A stretch of DNA of 64,000 nt from Trypanosoma brucei gambiense DAL972 (taxonomy: Eukaryota > Euglenozoa > Kinetoplastea > Trypanosomatida > Trypanosomatidae), in assembly GCF_000210295.1 (NCBI RefSeq), contig NC_026741.1, forward strand, positions 868,001 to 932,000, read 5' to 3'. Of the stretch, positions 1 through 10,972 are shown piece by piece. The notes under the pieces are model-generated. The model searched no databases, was not told the DNA's origin, and worked only from the letters and a program-made list of their open reading frames with translations. Positions within the stretch are counted from its first letter, which is position 1. Every line of letters starts with the position of its first letter. The translations under genes were made by a program, and so were the position numbers.

Positions 1-602
1 GCATTTGCGTGTTTATTTAAAAACAACAAAAATTCAAATAGTTGATTCAGAAGTAGCCAAAAATTATTATTATTATTTTAACAAAAGAAAACAACGACAA
101 CCCCACCAACGGAAACAATGCGTGAGATCGGTGGAAGGACCAACGAGTAAAAAGGGGAAAAGTGTCAACAGTTTTGCGCCCTACCTACGCGTAGCGGTTA
201 TGATCAGGCTGCCTTTGTGTGACGTGTTACTGCGTTATCACTGCTTATTGTTGTTCCTTTGGTTAGTGCAAAAAAGTAAAAGAAAAAGAAAAAGAGAAAT
301 TACCGTTGAAAAGTGCACACATACCAAGAGAGAGATGAGCCGTGCAGGTGCAGAAAGGTTCAACATTACAGAAGTAAGTATCAAATCATAATATTTGTAG
401 TTATACTTCACCCACCGTTATCTTCAATCATTCCCATGTTCCATTTCTCCACCAGCTCACGTCCTCTCTTCAGTTCTTTTCTGCGCTCCCCATTCTTTTT
501 TTCTTTTTTGGTTTTATTGAGGAAAGGAGGAATGGATGCGGTGATGCAATGACGAGCCGGTGGCGTCACAAACTGAAATCATTGCAACGCACATGCACAG
601 AG

Positions 603-619
603 AAACACAAACACAAACA

Positions 620-650
<31 letters not shown>
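603..650. repeat. CA-rich microsatellite
   Basis: ACAAAC units run into a pure CA dinucleotide tract, followed directly by an A run. Confidence 0.9.
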
Positions 651-3172
651 GAAAAAAAAAAAGAAAAAAGGAGCCGAGAGAAAGAAATGAATGACCGAAA
701 GCTGATGGGAGCGTCGAAGAAAAGAAAAAAAAGAAAGCTATACAAAAGGGGGGGAAAACAAGAAACATAGGGGAACGAAAAAGAAGAAACCAGACTGGGG
801 TTGCAGAAGCCGAATAAGGGGGAAAAAGAATAATGGGGAATTAGAGGAAGAGGATCCGGTACGCGGCAAGACAGAGGCCACATACAAAACGGAATCAAAC
901 GCCGTTAAATTAAAGAAGCAGAGAGAGAGAGGTAAAGAGAAAACAAAACAGACGAAAAAGAAAGGAAAAGAAGAAAGGGGTTACGGCGGAACAACTCCAC
1001 CAGAGTTGACGCTGTTTTCTCGATATTGTTTTCCCCATCATAAATCCTCATTGATGCTTTTCTTTACTTCTTCTTTCGCTTCATTTCGCGTCTTCTATTT
1101 TTTTTCCCCCCCCTCCTCTCTCCATCAGTGACGCGTATAAATATGTATGTATACAAAAAATATAAACATACATGAAATGAAACAGACAGCCAACTAAGAA
1201 AAATCTGTTTTAATGCTGCTGTAGACAAGCGCACACGCGACACCCAAACGGGGAAGGAAAAAAAAAAAGAGAAATGGAGAAACCTTCATTAAAAGTTTCG
1301 CTGAGGGCGAAGCAGTGGATGATAAGACGAGGACACAAACACAAAAACACACAAGAAGGAAAAAAAAAAGAAGAACTAAAAGAAGACACAACATTAAATA
1401 TTTTAAATATATACAAATACACCAAATAACCGGATCCTTCACCACTCCCAATGTGACGAGAGGAAGAAAATGCAGAGTTGGGTGAAAACAGATATAAAAA
1501 GAAACAAAAACAAAAACAAGAAGCGAAGCTGATGAGTACATAAAGATACAAAAAGTAAAAAAGAAAAAGAAAAAGAAAAAGAGGGAAAGGGAGAGAGAAG
1601 CGGTACTTGTGCAAAACAACAACAACATCAACAAAACACACACACACAAAAGGAAGCAAAAAAACAAAAAAACAAACTCCCCCAATAAAATAGCAACAAT
1701 CCGAACTTGGCGTAAAAAACAAAAAAAAAACGCCAGAGACAAGATGGCTACGAAATATACGCCCCAAAAACCGCATCCATATTAACATAAACTTCCCTCC
1801 CTCACCATCCATTAAAAAAAAAAAAATCCCCTTCTTCAAACTGTAATTGCTCGTCACGTTAATAACATCAAGGGAGAGGAAAGAAAGCGGAGGGGGAATG
1901 TACCATGAGGAAGCAGATGCACACCAATGCATAAATAAAATTAACATAAAATATACCGCAAAAAATGCTGAAAATATAAAATTTGTGATGCATGAACGCG
2001 TATATGATATCTCTTCTCTATTGTTTTCTCATATCTCTCCGCCATCATTCGTTCACACTCCCATCGCATAATGCCAAACGGAAGTTACGATAGCAATAAC
2101 AAAAATGATAGTGAGAAGGAAAGAAGAGTAAAGTTTTTTTTCTTTTAAACAAAACAAAACAAAACAAAATGTATTGTTGCACCCGTTTTCTCTCCCCCTT
2201 TTATTTACCTTTTTTTTTCACACCACATTTTTTTTTTTCTCGAACCCGATGGCACAATCCGTGAATTCAATTTCAACGAATATCTCTACAATTTTTTTCT
2301 GTTTACTGATACGATTGGTATTACGCTACAGCTTTTAAAGCTATTTATATTAGTTTCGGTTTCCTTTCCTTTCCCTTCTTTTTTTTTTCATTACTTATTT
2401 CTTATTTCCACCTTTCCTGTTCACACATATTCCCTGCCATCCCCAAATTATCAAATAAAACAATACGAAAAACAAACAAACAAACAAACAAAAAGTACGG
2501 CGGGACAGCAGGGATTGCAGTAAAATGGAGGGTGGCGGGGGCTCATGGCGTTTGAATTAAGTCCCCACTTCCCACTTAATCATGACTGTACAACGTAATT
2601 TTTTTTTTTCCTTTAGAGAAAGAGACGAAGCAGCGAGAAGACGAGAAGGAAAAACACACACACACACACAGGGCAAAAACAGAGCAGTAATGAGATACAT
2701 GATACAACATAATAAAATTATATATATATATAAAATTATTTATTTACCTATATATACCGATATCTATAAATGTGTGGTATATATATATATGTATACAAGT
2801 ATATACGAAAAATAAAAATAAAAACAAAAACAAATCAACAGGAATCCCTAAAAAAAACCCATCTGCTTCTCCTACCTTTCCTCTTCGTACAATACACAAA
2901 CAACACACAATGCATCAACGTACACAATTTAAGCAAAAACTTTCCGCACTTCCATCAGTGTAATATATATTGCCATTACTGGTATTTTTGTTTATTTTCA
3001 GTCCCTTACACACAGTATTGTTTTCTATCTCCTTTCACTTTTACTTACTTTCTTGCTGTACATGAATCGATTTATGAGCATGTTCGCTTGTATGTATGGA
3101 CGTGTGGAGATAACAAAGCATGGTAGGAAGCAATTTCGGAATACGAACCATATTGTCAGAAACCTTTCTTCC

Positions 3173-3191
3173 ATATATATATATATATATA
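3173..3191. repeat. AT dinucleotide microsatellite
   Basis: Pure AT repeat about 300 bp beyond the stop of the RING-finger gene, probably in its 3' untranslated region. Confidence 0.9.
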
Positions 3192-3500
3192 AACATATGT
3201 CTCCTACCACTGTTTTCTTTTCTCATTTTAACCGACAGCTCGACATCTTTCTTTTTCCCCCTTCTACTGTCTTGACCAGTTGTTGTTCACGTATCATTTT
3301 TCATATATATTTATTTTTTCATGATGATAAAAGTAAGTGTGTACTGCTGTGGTAATAGTGGTGGTAGTGTGGGGCGGGTGGATGGTAACCGGAGAGCATA
3401 ATGAAGGTGAATCCACGAACAGAGCAATCTGTTAGCAGGCAAAACAGCGGCTCGCAAAGGGGGAAAAATATTAGTAACAACAACACCAACAACAACTGCA

Positions 3501-4211
3501 TTACGGTATAAACACACGAGTTGTTTTTCTGTATGGTTGGTTACAGTAGGGGCATGCCTTCTTTTGTAATTGACGGAGGCAACCATCACATGTGCAAAGG
3601 TGACGGCAGGGTAGAAACAGTACAAGGGACTGCCTCTCTAAACAAATGCAACACTGTCCGTTGTTAGTTTCCTGAGCCCTGTTAGAAACATATGAGGCTG
3701 GAGCCATGGTGGATATATTTGGAAAACGATCAGAATTTGTTTGCCCAGCGTGTGGCGGGGCCGTATGAGCCGCCTGCTCATTTTCTGCGTCGCGCTGAGC
3801 CACGTGGTATTCTTGACGTATGTAATTATTGGTGTTTCCACGTGGGCTGGTAAACGGTGGTGGTAGCACTAAACGAATGTCGCTCTGTTGATGACCATCA
3901 TTCTGCTGTTGACGCTGCTGAGGACGCGGTGATGTGAGAGGCGGTAAAACCTCCTGCACCGCCAGTTCACCCCTGAAACTTCTACGCCAGCGCAGTTGCG
4001 GTTGCGGTTGCTGATTCTGGTGCCTATTGTCCGGGTGACGTGCCGTATGGGGCATTTCTGATGAATTCGCTTGGAAGAGCAAATGACCCCCCAAGAAGAC
4101 GGGTTGAATGCCTGTTGTTATTTTAAGCAACTGCAAGCGATGCCGCCTGTTGGAGGAAAAAAGCGTTCTACCATTACCACCACCAGCTGGAAGGACAAGA
4201 TTCGTGGTCAT
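3501..4211 (-). CDS. C-terminal RING-finger protein, probable E3 ubiquitin ligase
   Basis: A 236-residue protein with a C3HC4 RING finger in its last ~50 residues: a CCICLE pair, a PCRHLC core with the following CDGC pair, and a CPYC pair. RING domains of this kind recruit E2 enzymes, so ubiquitin ligase activity is the likely role; substrate and location are unknown. The middle is rich in Gln, Pro, Asn and Arg and looks disordered. I start at the ATG at 4211 because the frame upstream offers only GTG at 4247 before a stop. A minus-strand pyrimidine tract at about 4351-4368 and an AG at 4315 would give a 5' untranslated region of ~100 nt. The domain call is firm; the exact family is not identified. 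Confidence 0.85.
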   Translation of the reverse strand: MTTNLVLPAGGGNGRTLFSSNRRHRLQLLKITTGIQPVFLGGHLLFQANSSEMPHTARHPDNRHQNQQPQPQLRWRRSFRGELAVQEVLPPLTSPRPQQRQQQNDGHQQSDIRLVLPPPFTSPRGNTNNYIRQEYHVAQRDAENEQAAHTAPPHAGQTNSDRFPNISTMAPASYVSNRAQETNNGQCCICLERQSLVLFLPCRHLCTCDGCLRQLQKKACPYCNQPYRKTTRVFIP

Positions 4212-4945
4212 GAGAAAGTTGCGGAATGTTATATCCACACTAAACACCTATACTAACGGTGGGGGCGATTTCACCCTCCAGTTATAATAAAGTTGGGGCT
4301 TATGTGGGAACACCCTTTAAAAATGATTCAAAGTAGGGCCAAGCATTTTGGAGAAGAGAAGATAACATGTTTGTTATGAGCAAACGAACACTGTACAACA
4401 ATCCTCAGCCGAGTAACTTTACACTGTAACTCCCTCTTTCCCTTTCTTTCCCAACACAGCTGAGACACGATAGCTTAGACTAAGGCGATATATTTGTGTG
4501 AGGAGCGCGCGACAGAGAGGGGGAATGGAAACTGGGTGTCGTTGCACTCGCTTCATGTGAACCTGCAACTTTACCTGCAGCAGAGAGATGCGGCCCTTCG
4601 TTGAAGCTATTATCACCTATTCATTCTGGAGATTCTCTCATAGGAACACAAATTACAACAAAAGGCGAGCATATCCGAGCGTCGTCCCCCAATTTTTCCT
4701 CATACCAAACTACTGTTTTTTTTTTTATTTCAACGTTTTAATTCTTTCCACACCCCTTATTCTTTTTGGCAGTCCTAAACCCGAGGGTTAACCGTTACAG
4801 AACCATTGCTCCACCCACCGATAGACACGACATTCATCCCTGCATGTCAATTGATATCACGAGAAGCGCTGCGAAGCATATTCACAGCAGCCCCTCCCCC
4901 TCCAAATCGGCAGCAACTACAGCAGCAGTAATACTGAATCAGTTC
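4212..4945. other. Spacer between BCS1-like and RING genes
   Basis: Probably the 3' untranslated region of the BCS1-like gene followed by the trans-splicing region of the RING gene. No convincing gene seen. Confidence 0.6.
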
Positions 4946-6388
4946 TCATTGCAAGCTGTGTAACATCGGTGCGCGTTTCAGCCGTGCAGCAACCTCCTCC
5001 TGTTGCCGCGCACGGTGCACGCGCTGTTCAAACGACTTGACCGTGGAAAGAAAATTTGGAAGCTCACGCACTGCGACGTCGGCTCTGTCGCGGTGAAGGA
5101 AGAGATGGGACTGAATTTGCGCTACACTCAGTTTGCCAGGCAGCAGCTGCAAGGCGAACGCTTCGTGGAGAGACTCCGGTGCCTCGGGAAAGAATTTACA
5201 AAATAGTTTCCGTGCTTGTTCACGCGATATTAGACCAATTTCGACCTTCAAATCACAGCGACCGGGCCGGATGAGGGCTTCATCCAGTCGCTCCACGTGA
5301 TTTGTTGTCATAAACACGATTCGACCTTCCTGAGCGGCGACACCATCGAGTGCGTTGAGCAGTCCACTCATTGTAATGTGACTATCGGCGCTAAATGCCC
5401 GATCAATGTCTTCCAGTAGCACAATAGAGCGGATTGGGGCGCTGTTAAGCAACTGGACGAGTGTGTCGTCGCTCAATCCGCGGCCAGAGAGACTCAAGGG
5501 ACAAATGGAAAGTCGTAACTCGCCAGCAAGCGCCATCACCACGCTGCTCTTGCCGCAACCAGGAGGACCGTGAAGCAGGTAACCGCGGCGATACGGAACG
5601 CCTAAATCTTCATAATACCTGCTTGACTGAAGAAACAGTTTCGCATCCTCCAAAAGCATGTCCCCAATCCCATCATTAAGCACTACAGAATTCAGCGGGC
5701 GCCGACGGCGTGGCTCTTGCCGCACCCAACGACCACCAGCGTTCTGATAAATGACCGTATGATCGCTGTTTCGCATGGAGGTGAGCTCCCGCGCCTCCTC
5801 GAGAATCTCACGCATAAAAGTCGAGGATAGACCCAATGTAGTCAGTTCCATTGTCTCAAGAACGTCAGTGCCCATTGCCTGGGTTTCCACACGGCGCCGT
5901 TGCAGTACAATTGGTCGGTGTTTGTACCAGAACCAGTGCCGAATGTTGGTACAGGGGGCATACATACACTCATGCGATGACTCGTCGTTGGAGTATATGG
6001 TGGTGTTGCGCGTGGTGACGTTCACCTGTTGAACCTGGAACGCAGGCTTGCTCGAGAGCCACCGCACCATCCACCCGTAGCTTTCGTCCTGACTTGTCAC
6101 CTCCATTGAAATGACGAACCGCCGGCGCATGACGGATTTGAACATTGTGGACACTGAACGTGTGGCGGCACCAGCGAATGTCAGCAAATAAAGCCCGACG
6201 CCCGCACTAAAAAACGGATTTTGCAGCAGGTTCCCCAATGTTCGACTAAGGACGCCACCTTCCCCCCTCCAGCGCTCCGGTACAAGAGCGGCAAGTTCAG
6301 CTAATGCCACATCGGCACTCACTGCGGTGGAGGAGGAAGAACCGCACACGGCGGGGTTACTTCCATCGGCGAGAGCAGCAAGATTCAT
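4946..6388 (-). CDS. BCS1: BCS1-type mitochondrial AAA ATPase
   Basis: A 480-residue AAA protein. A hydrophobic segment at about 59-76 precedes a basic stretch and a BCS1-N-like region; the AAA module then shows Walker A GPPGCGKS (about 274-281), Walker B IVLLEDID (about 322-329), a sensor segment MTTNHVERLDEALIRPGR and the RPGR arginine finger near 374-377. One N-terminal membrane segment followed by a BCS1-N domain and AAA is the family architecture. Known BCS1 sits in the mitochondrial inner membrane and translocates the folded Rieske iron-sulphur protein for complex III assembly; that role is inferred here. The ATG at 6388 is chosen because the frame extension begins with TTG. Kinetoplastids may carry BCS1 paralogues, so this could be one of several. 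Confidence 0.9.
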   Translation of the reverse strand: MNLAALADGSNPAVCGSSSSTAVSADVALAELAALVPERWRGEGGVLSRTLGNLLQNPFFSAGVGLYLLTFAGAATRSVSTMFKSVMRRRFVISMEVTSQDESYGWMVRWLSSKPAFQVQQVNVTTRNTTIYSNDESSHECMYAPCTNIRHWFWYKHRPIVLQRRRVETQAMGTDVLETMELTTLGLSSTFMREILEEARELTSMRNSDHTVIYQNAGGRWVRQEPRRRRPLNSVVLNDGIGDMLLEDAKLFLQSSRYYEDLGVPYRRGYLLHGPPGCGKSSVVMALAGELRLSICPLSLSGRGLSDDTLVQLLNSAPIRSIVLLEDIDRAFSADSHITMSGLLNALDGVAAQEGRIVFMTTNHVERLDEALIRPGRCDLKVEIGLISREQARKLFCKFFPEAPESLHEAFALQLLPGKLSVAQIQSHLFLHRDRADVAVRELPNFLSTVKSFEQRVHRARQQEEVAARLKRAPMLHSLQ

Positions 6389-7283
6389 AGCGAGACGACA
6401 GCAGATACAACGCAAGGCTTACAATTTGAGGGAAGGTAAGCTGCGCGCCCCGAGGGAACTTTCAATTTGGTCAGCAAATGATGTGCAACGCCGGTTTGCT
6501 TCGACTCGTTGCGCCCTTCAAAGAGAAGTGCTGTTGCCGCCTCTCGGCGAGCTAATTGTCTCCTTCCTTTAATGTACGAAAGCAAAATACAAAGAAAACA
6601 ACAGAAACGAGAAAATATCGCGGTTTGAGTACGGGAATAAGCTGCGGTAAAACACATATCCCACCCTGTCACATACGTGGCGTCGCTGCAGTGTCCCGTT
6701 TACGTGTGCCGTGTGGTAATGAAAGTAGAGGTAGTAACAGTGGTACATGCGCGTTACCCCTCTTTATATCCCTCCCTCCTTCCTTCCCGACGTCTCACAC
6801 TCACAAACCATGTGTGGATGCAAAAACGTTTCGGGCGAGTTGCGAAGCGCTCCCTTCATTCCTTTTTTTTTAAATTATTCATGCATATACCCTGGTGGAA
6901 AATATACCATGTGATTTTGCGATTGGTGACACGAACAGCGAGAATACAAATAATGTGGGGTAACCCTCAACGGATCTTATACGATGAATTGGTACAAAAA
7001 TACCTGTACATTATGAGTGTGTGTAACGGTAGAAAGCAGATGAATAGAATACACGGTACAGCAAAAGAAATATACATTGAAAAAGGTCTCCCTTTCATTT
7101 CTCAATACAATAAATTAAAATAGCCTAGTTGCTTACTGCATTGCATTGACGACGCCCTTCCGAAAATACACCTACAGAGCAGCTCACAGCGAACTTCAGC
7201 ATCACCTGCCAATGCTGAGAGGGTTGCCGACGCTACGAGAAGATTCGCACTAATACTCCATCGTCCTCCATTTCCCTCGCCAG
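6389..7283. other. Spacer upstream of BCS1-like gene
   Basis: Holds the inferred trans-splice acceptor of the BCS1-like gene (6567) and, further up, the 3' untranslated region of the 652-residue protein gene. No gene seen. Confidence 0.6.
6567..6625 (-). promoter_or_regulatory. Predicted trans-splice acceptor for BCS1-like gene
   Basis: On the minus strand a T/C-rich tract (6577-6625) is followed by its first AG at 6568-6567, about 180 nt before the ATG at 6388. Confidence 0.55.
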
Positions 7284-9242
7284 CTATGACGGGGCAGGAG
7301 AGGCTTCTGATGCACGAGAGGGACTTTCCACAGTAGTGTTCATAAAGGCAAGTCGGTTTGCCACAATGTTCGATGCCATATGCCGCCGCTTAAGGGCACT
7401 CAAAAGGACGTCCCGCAGCGGTGGTGTTGCAACCTTTTCCCAGTCCACTTCGTCCCTCACTCCCCGATGCTCTTCCGTTGTTCCATCTTCATTACCCTCC
7501 TGGCAAGTTGGCGCAGTGTAATCGTCATCCATGTCTTGGTCATCGCTATACAAGCCATACGACGCGGCACGCTTCCGTCGTGGCCATGTTGGTGCAAAGA
7601 ATGCCGGGAGCCACATGTGCGCAAAGGCTGCCACCAAAAACGGCATTGTGTCAAAAAATCGGCAGAACTCTTCATAACTTATGTGTGAGCGGCGCATCAT
7701 GTTCAACGGTATGACTGTTTTCTGGTGGGGTAGCAGGGATGCTGCTTTTACACTCTTCCTATTCTTCCTCCCCTTTAATTGCGAGCGGACGTACGCCTGC
7801 TCTTCCTCTTGATGTAACACATCCAAGGAATCCCTTAGTGCCTTCACGATACTCGGCGACAATACGCTTTCCGGCTCCTCACAGGACTCCCGGCCGTCCC
7901 GCCGTAACTGAGTCAGGGCAGACTTGTGGATGTAATCGTCGGTCTCCAAAACACTAAAACAAAGTTTCCGAATCACATCCTTCAACTCCGCACCATTGAC
8001 TAAGGCATCAAAACCAGCAAGCAGTTCACGGACATGGGCTTCTGGAGATTTCTCTCGCTGACTCGTCTCATTCACCACCGGTGCGGGGATGTTAACACCC
8101 GGAATAGGAAATGTCTGGTTACCGCGATTACCGGCAAGCACCGGACTCATTTTGGCAACTGACATGTTCGATGAAGAGGTTTGCCCTGCTCCACTGCCCT
8201 CTATTGTGCGGTGTAATGACGCGTGGTGGAGCTGAGCTGCCTTTAGGGGGGAGAGACTTCGCACTCCACTACTAGCAGCAGCAGTGTTATGTGACGTTTC
8301 AAGACGACCCACTGCGTTGACTCCAGACTCACTCATGGAAGATGATGGGTGGGCAACTGAGAAAAAATTCTCGGCAGCCTCATCATCCCTTACTTCGAAC
8401 GGTGCTTGCCTGAGCATATCGAGAAATGCATCGAGTGTTACAATCCCACTGGAATCCGCCACGGTCAGTAGTGCTGACTGCAGAAGCCGGAGGTTCGGTG
8501 CGGGTTTTCCTTCTTCCACCACCTCTTGCTTCTTTTTCTTTTTCTTGCCACCGCGGTTCTTCCTACTTGGCGTTCCCAGCGACTGCGATCGTGCCCCAGT
8601 TCTCGTTGGGGAATTCCGCGCTGCTGCTGCTGCAGTGGCTGCCGCAACTCTTGACTGCCGCTCTTCTTCCTCCAGCTTTCGCACTAGCGCCTCCGGATTT
8701 TGCTTGTAGTAGGCTGCTATGAAGTAATCGTTAATGTCCTGCACGACCCGTCTATGGGCGAACTTGGGCAGGGATTCCAGTATCATTTTTTCCTTCGCCT
8801 TCGTCATTGGTCCCTGTAACACTGGTAGAGCAACCGCTTTCCCCTGTTGTTCATTAAAGCGCGAATTCGGTGGAGGAAGTCGAAATAAAGTTTTATAGTA
8901 GTCGGTCATGGAGATACGACGCTCCATCATAATCTTCCGCTGCTCTCGTTCCTTCGTCTGCTGCAGGCTCTCCCGTCGGCGCACATGCCAAAGCACACGG
9001 TCCTCTACCGCGGTGTTTCGCAGCCGTTCCACATTTGGACAGGGAGAAATGTTTGACGCCACCACACGCTCTGCCGTCGATGACATCCGCGCAGTGGAAG
9101 CCTTCGCATCCATCGAGAGAGAGGTTGCACTCCTCGTTCCAAATGTGGTTGTTGACATCTTCTCGCCTGAAAATATGCTTCCCGTACGCCCCTTGCTCTG
9201 GCGGCTTCCCTCAAGTGCATCGCTCACACCCACAGAACTCAT
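7284..9242 (-). CDS. Conserved-looking protein of unknown function
   Basis: 652 residues starting at a genuine ATG (9242). I do not recognise a family. The N-terminal ~90 residues are Ser/Thr-rich and probably disordered. A charged helical region (about 95-200) contains RRISMTDYYKTLFRLPPP and a Glu/Arg-rich stretch, followed by an Ala run and a Lys run (KKKKKK) that may be a nuclear or RNA-binding signal. Two helical segments look EF-hand-like in spacing but lack a clear calcium loop: one around TVADSSGIVTLDAFLDMLRQ and one near the C-terminus around HISYEEFCRFFDTMPF. An acidic patch (DDQDMDDD) follows. Possible cytoskeletal or flagellar protein by general character only; no function assigned. 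Confidence 0.85.
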   Translation of the reverse strand: MSSVGVSDALEGSRQSKGRTGSIFSGEKMSTTTFGTRSATSLSMDAKASTARMSSTAERVVASNISPCPNVERLRNTAVEDRVLWHVRRRESLQQTKEREQRKIMMERRISMTDYYKTLFRLPPPNSRFNEQQGKAVALPVLQGPMTKAKEKMILESLPKFAHRRVVQDINDYFIAAYYKQNPEALVRKLEEEERQSRVAAATAAAAARNSPTRTGARSQSLGTPSRKNRGGKKKKKKQEVVEEGKPAPNLRLLQSALLTVADSSGIVTLDAFLDMLRQAPFEVRDDEAAENFFSVAHPSSSMSESGVNAVGRLETSHNTAAASSGVRSLSPLKAAQLHHASLHRTIEGSGAGQTSSSNMSVAKMSPVLAGNRGNQTFPIPGVNIPAPVVNETSQREKSPEAHVRELLAGFDALVNGAELKDVIRKLCFSVLETDDYIHKSALTQLRRDGRESCEEPESVLSPSIVKALRDSLDVLHQEEEQAYVRSQLKGRKNRKSVKAASLLPHQKTVIPLNMMRRSHISYEEFCRFFDTMPFLVAAFAHMWLPAFFAPTWPRRKRAASYGLYSDDQDMDDDYTAPTCQEGNEDGTTEEHRGVRDEVDWEKVATPPLRDVLLSALKRRHMASNIVANRLAFMNTTVESPSRASEASPAPS

Positions 9243-9781
9243 CGGTGTTTACGTGGCGACGCAGCCCCTTCTGCTGAGCAGGCAGGTGGGTAGCTGAGCT
9301 TCAGCCTAGTGTAATTTGAACTAACAACCAAACGAGCGCGCACACAAACAGCAACAATTCACTTTTTGAAAAACGCAAGGAACAGAGATAAGTCTGAAAC
9401 CAATCTTAAATAAGTTGCCTCGACCCTTGTTTTACCTTCGCTATGCTCTGACGAAAGCCGAAAAGCAGGAGCTACAGCCCCTATGGATGACTAAGGGTGC
9501 TTAACACTGCTTATGTGCATACATTTATTTAAGGGGAAGTAGAAGGATAATGCAAGGAACTATGAACAAACGTTAGTGCAACCAGTCTACACAACGGCAT
9601 GTTTCTCAAGAATCTTACTGCATTGATGCTTACACATCCCTTATCCAACCAATCGACAAACGATGAATGTAAAACATAGGGACAGGGATCTTCAGAGTGT
9701 GTAAAAAAAAAAAAAAGCGACCCTTAGCCGTTATGCGGCACTTGCTGCGATGCGTCAGTTTTAGTGATGTAAACTTGAATA
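9243..9781. other. Spacer
   Basis: A moderately pyrimidine-rich minus-strand stretch near 9310-9420 probably serves trans-splicing of the 652-residue gene. The remainder is AT-rich and shows nothing recognisable. Confidence 0.5.
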
Positions 9782-10120
9782 TTAGCCGCAGATCGGTGCC
9801 ACCTCCTCCATTCTATGTGGTTCCCCCGTCATTCCACAGTAAGGCCAATCCAACATACTCAGCCGACACCTCATGCATGTCAGCGTTGCCTTCCTCAGTC
9901 GACGCCCATTGCCACGTCCGCCAGTCGTATCGCTCTTACTTTCACCCATCTTTTTGACCAACTGTAGTGGAATTACAGAGCGTCGGCGTGCCAACACACG
10001 CGTGTAGCCGGAAAAATCTGTTGTCTCCAAATGCCTGCGCATCGCCATCAGGAGGGTGTTGCTTTTGGATCCAGTGGGCTTACGTCCCCTTGGTTCCGTT
10101 CCGCGTCCTCTCCCGCGCAT
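9782..10120 (-). CDS. Candidate 112-residue basic protein with Cys cluster
   Basis: Opens with ATG (10120) and encodes a basic protein: an Arg/Gly-rich N-terminus, a helix-like middle and a C-terminal cluster CMRC then PYCG with a nearby His that could bind a metal. Composition is balanced and the DNA is more GC-rich than the flanks, unlike the low-complexity spacer frames. On the minus strand a good pyrimidine tract and AG (10217) lie ~95 nt upstream, and the spacing to both neighbours fits a transcription unit. It resembles the small basic mitochondrial or ribosomal proteins often missed in annotation, but I recognise no family. The opposite strand is also open here, so a shadow is not excluded. 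Confidence 0.5.
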   Translation of the reverse strand: MRGRGRGTEPRGRKPTGSKSNTLLMAMRRHLETTDFSGYTRVLARRRSVIPLQLVKKMGESKSDTTGGRGNGRRLRKATLTCMRCRLSMLDWPYCGMTGEPHRMEEVAPICG

Positions 10121-10972
10121 GGCCTAATAAATTTGTTCCCTGCTGCTTTCACCGTCTTGAAGGTTGTTTCCCCCTCTTCTTTCTCTCGCGACCAATCACA
10201 AATACACACAGTCCTGCTGTAAATGTAGAGAGTTTAGATTAGTGAGAAGGAATGTTAGGAAAAAGACAAGTGATGAAAGGATGAGGGGATCACACGAATA
10301 ATATTCCCAAATAGACAACGGAGTTACTAAGTTACGCTTGGAAAAGATGTGGGTAATAAACATAAGTAACCAATACACCTTACTCTCCAGCTTCACAGAA
10401 TACCAGCGTTGTGCTAATGGGACGGATAACCACGGTTGCAATTAGATGGTCCATACAATTCTCTGGCCGCTATCTGACTTCCATCTACCACTGCACATCG
10501 AGGTAGTGAAGGCACGAAACGGTCATTAGAGTTGCTCCGCCGCCGCTGGTAACGAAAAGCGGACACAGCAACTGGGTGTCCAAATTTTTCTAAGGGATGA
10601 GAGGGGGAAAAAGAAAAAAAACAGCAGGCGATCCGCGTTAGCAAAGAAAGGGTAAGCGGATGCGCATCCTATGACTCTTCCGACCATAGTACCACGAACC
10701 GAAAAAAAGTTAGTGACGACGCAGGCAGTGGCCACAACGAACATGTCAATGGGTACATATCTTTTGCCTTTGGGATCAAGAGCTAATCTAGTGAAACAAA
10801 AACTACCGACTTACGTGTTTTAGTGAACGAGAGTATGAAAAGGTAAATCAAATAATCCCTTCTTCCAAAGGCGGGAACTCAAGACAAAAGGTATCTCATA
10901 TCAAAATAATAAGCAAGGAGGAATAAACTCGAATCATAAACGAGACAATGCAGTTGTTTTCAGATAGACACG
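10121..10972. other. Spacer with two minus-strand splice-acceptor-like signals
   Basis: Contains the acceptor at 10217 and a second, stronger one: a T/C tract at 10594-10626 with AG at 10591-10590. After the second acceptor a frame of ~57 codons runs to about 10440 without an ATG, then stops. It could be untranslated leader of the small gene or a gene remnant. Confidence 0.5.
10217..10275 (-). promoter_or_regulatory. Predicted trans-splice acceptor for the 112-residue gene
   Basis: Minus-strand pyrimidine-rich tract of ~50 nt with AG at 10218-10217 and no clear earlier AG within the tract. It lies ~95 nt before the ATG at 10120. Confidence 0.5.

Larger units (their letters stand above)
1..3500. 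other. 3.5-kb gene-free spacer
   Basis: I see no convincing gene. The stretch alternates long purine-rich and pyrimidine-rich blocks (plus strand purine-rich about 640-1000 and 1200-1830, pyrimidine-rich about 1040-1128 and 2170-2450) and short A/C repeats such as AAAAC units near 2148-2168 and AAAC units near 2470-2490. Open frames here encode only phenylalanine-, cysteine- or lysine-rich low-complexity peptides. A pyrimidine tract ending in AG at 1127-1128 faces the plus strand, opposite to the genes. Confidence 0.7.

Noticed and set aside
1210..1947. 245-codon minus-strand frame starting with ATG
   Set aside because: Made of Phe, Leu, Cys and Val runs encoded by the pyrimidine side of a purine-rich spacer; no domain and an overlapping frame has the same character.
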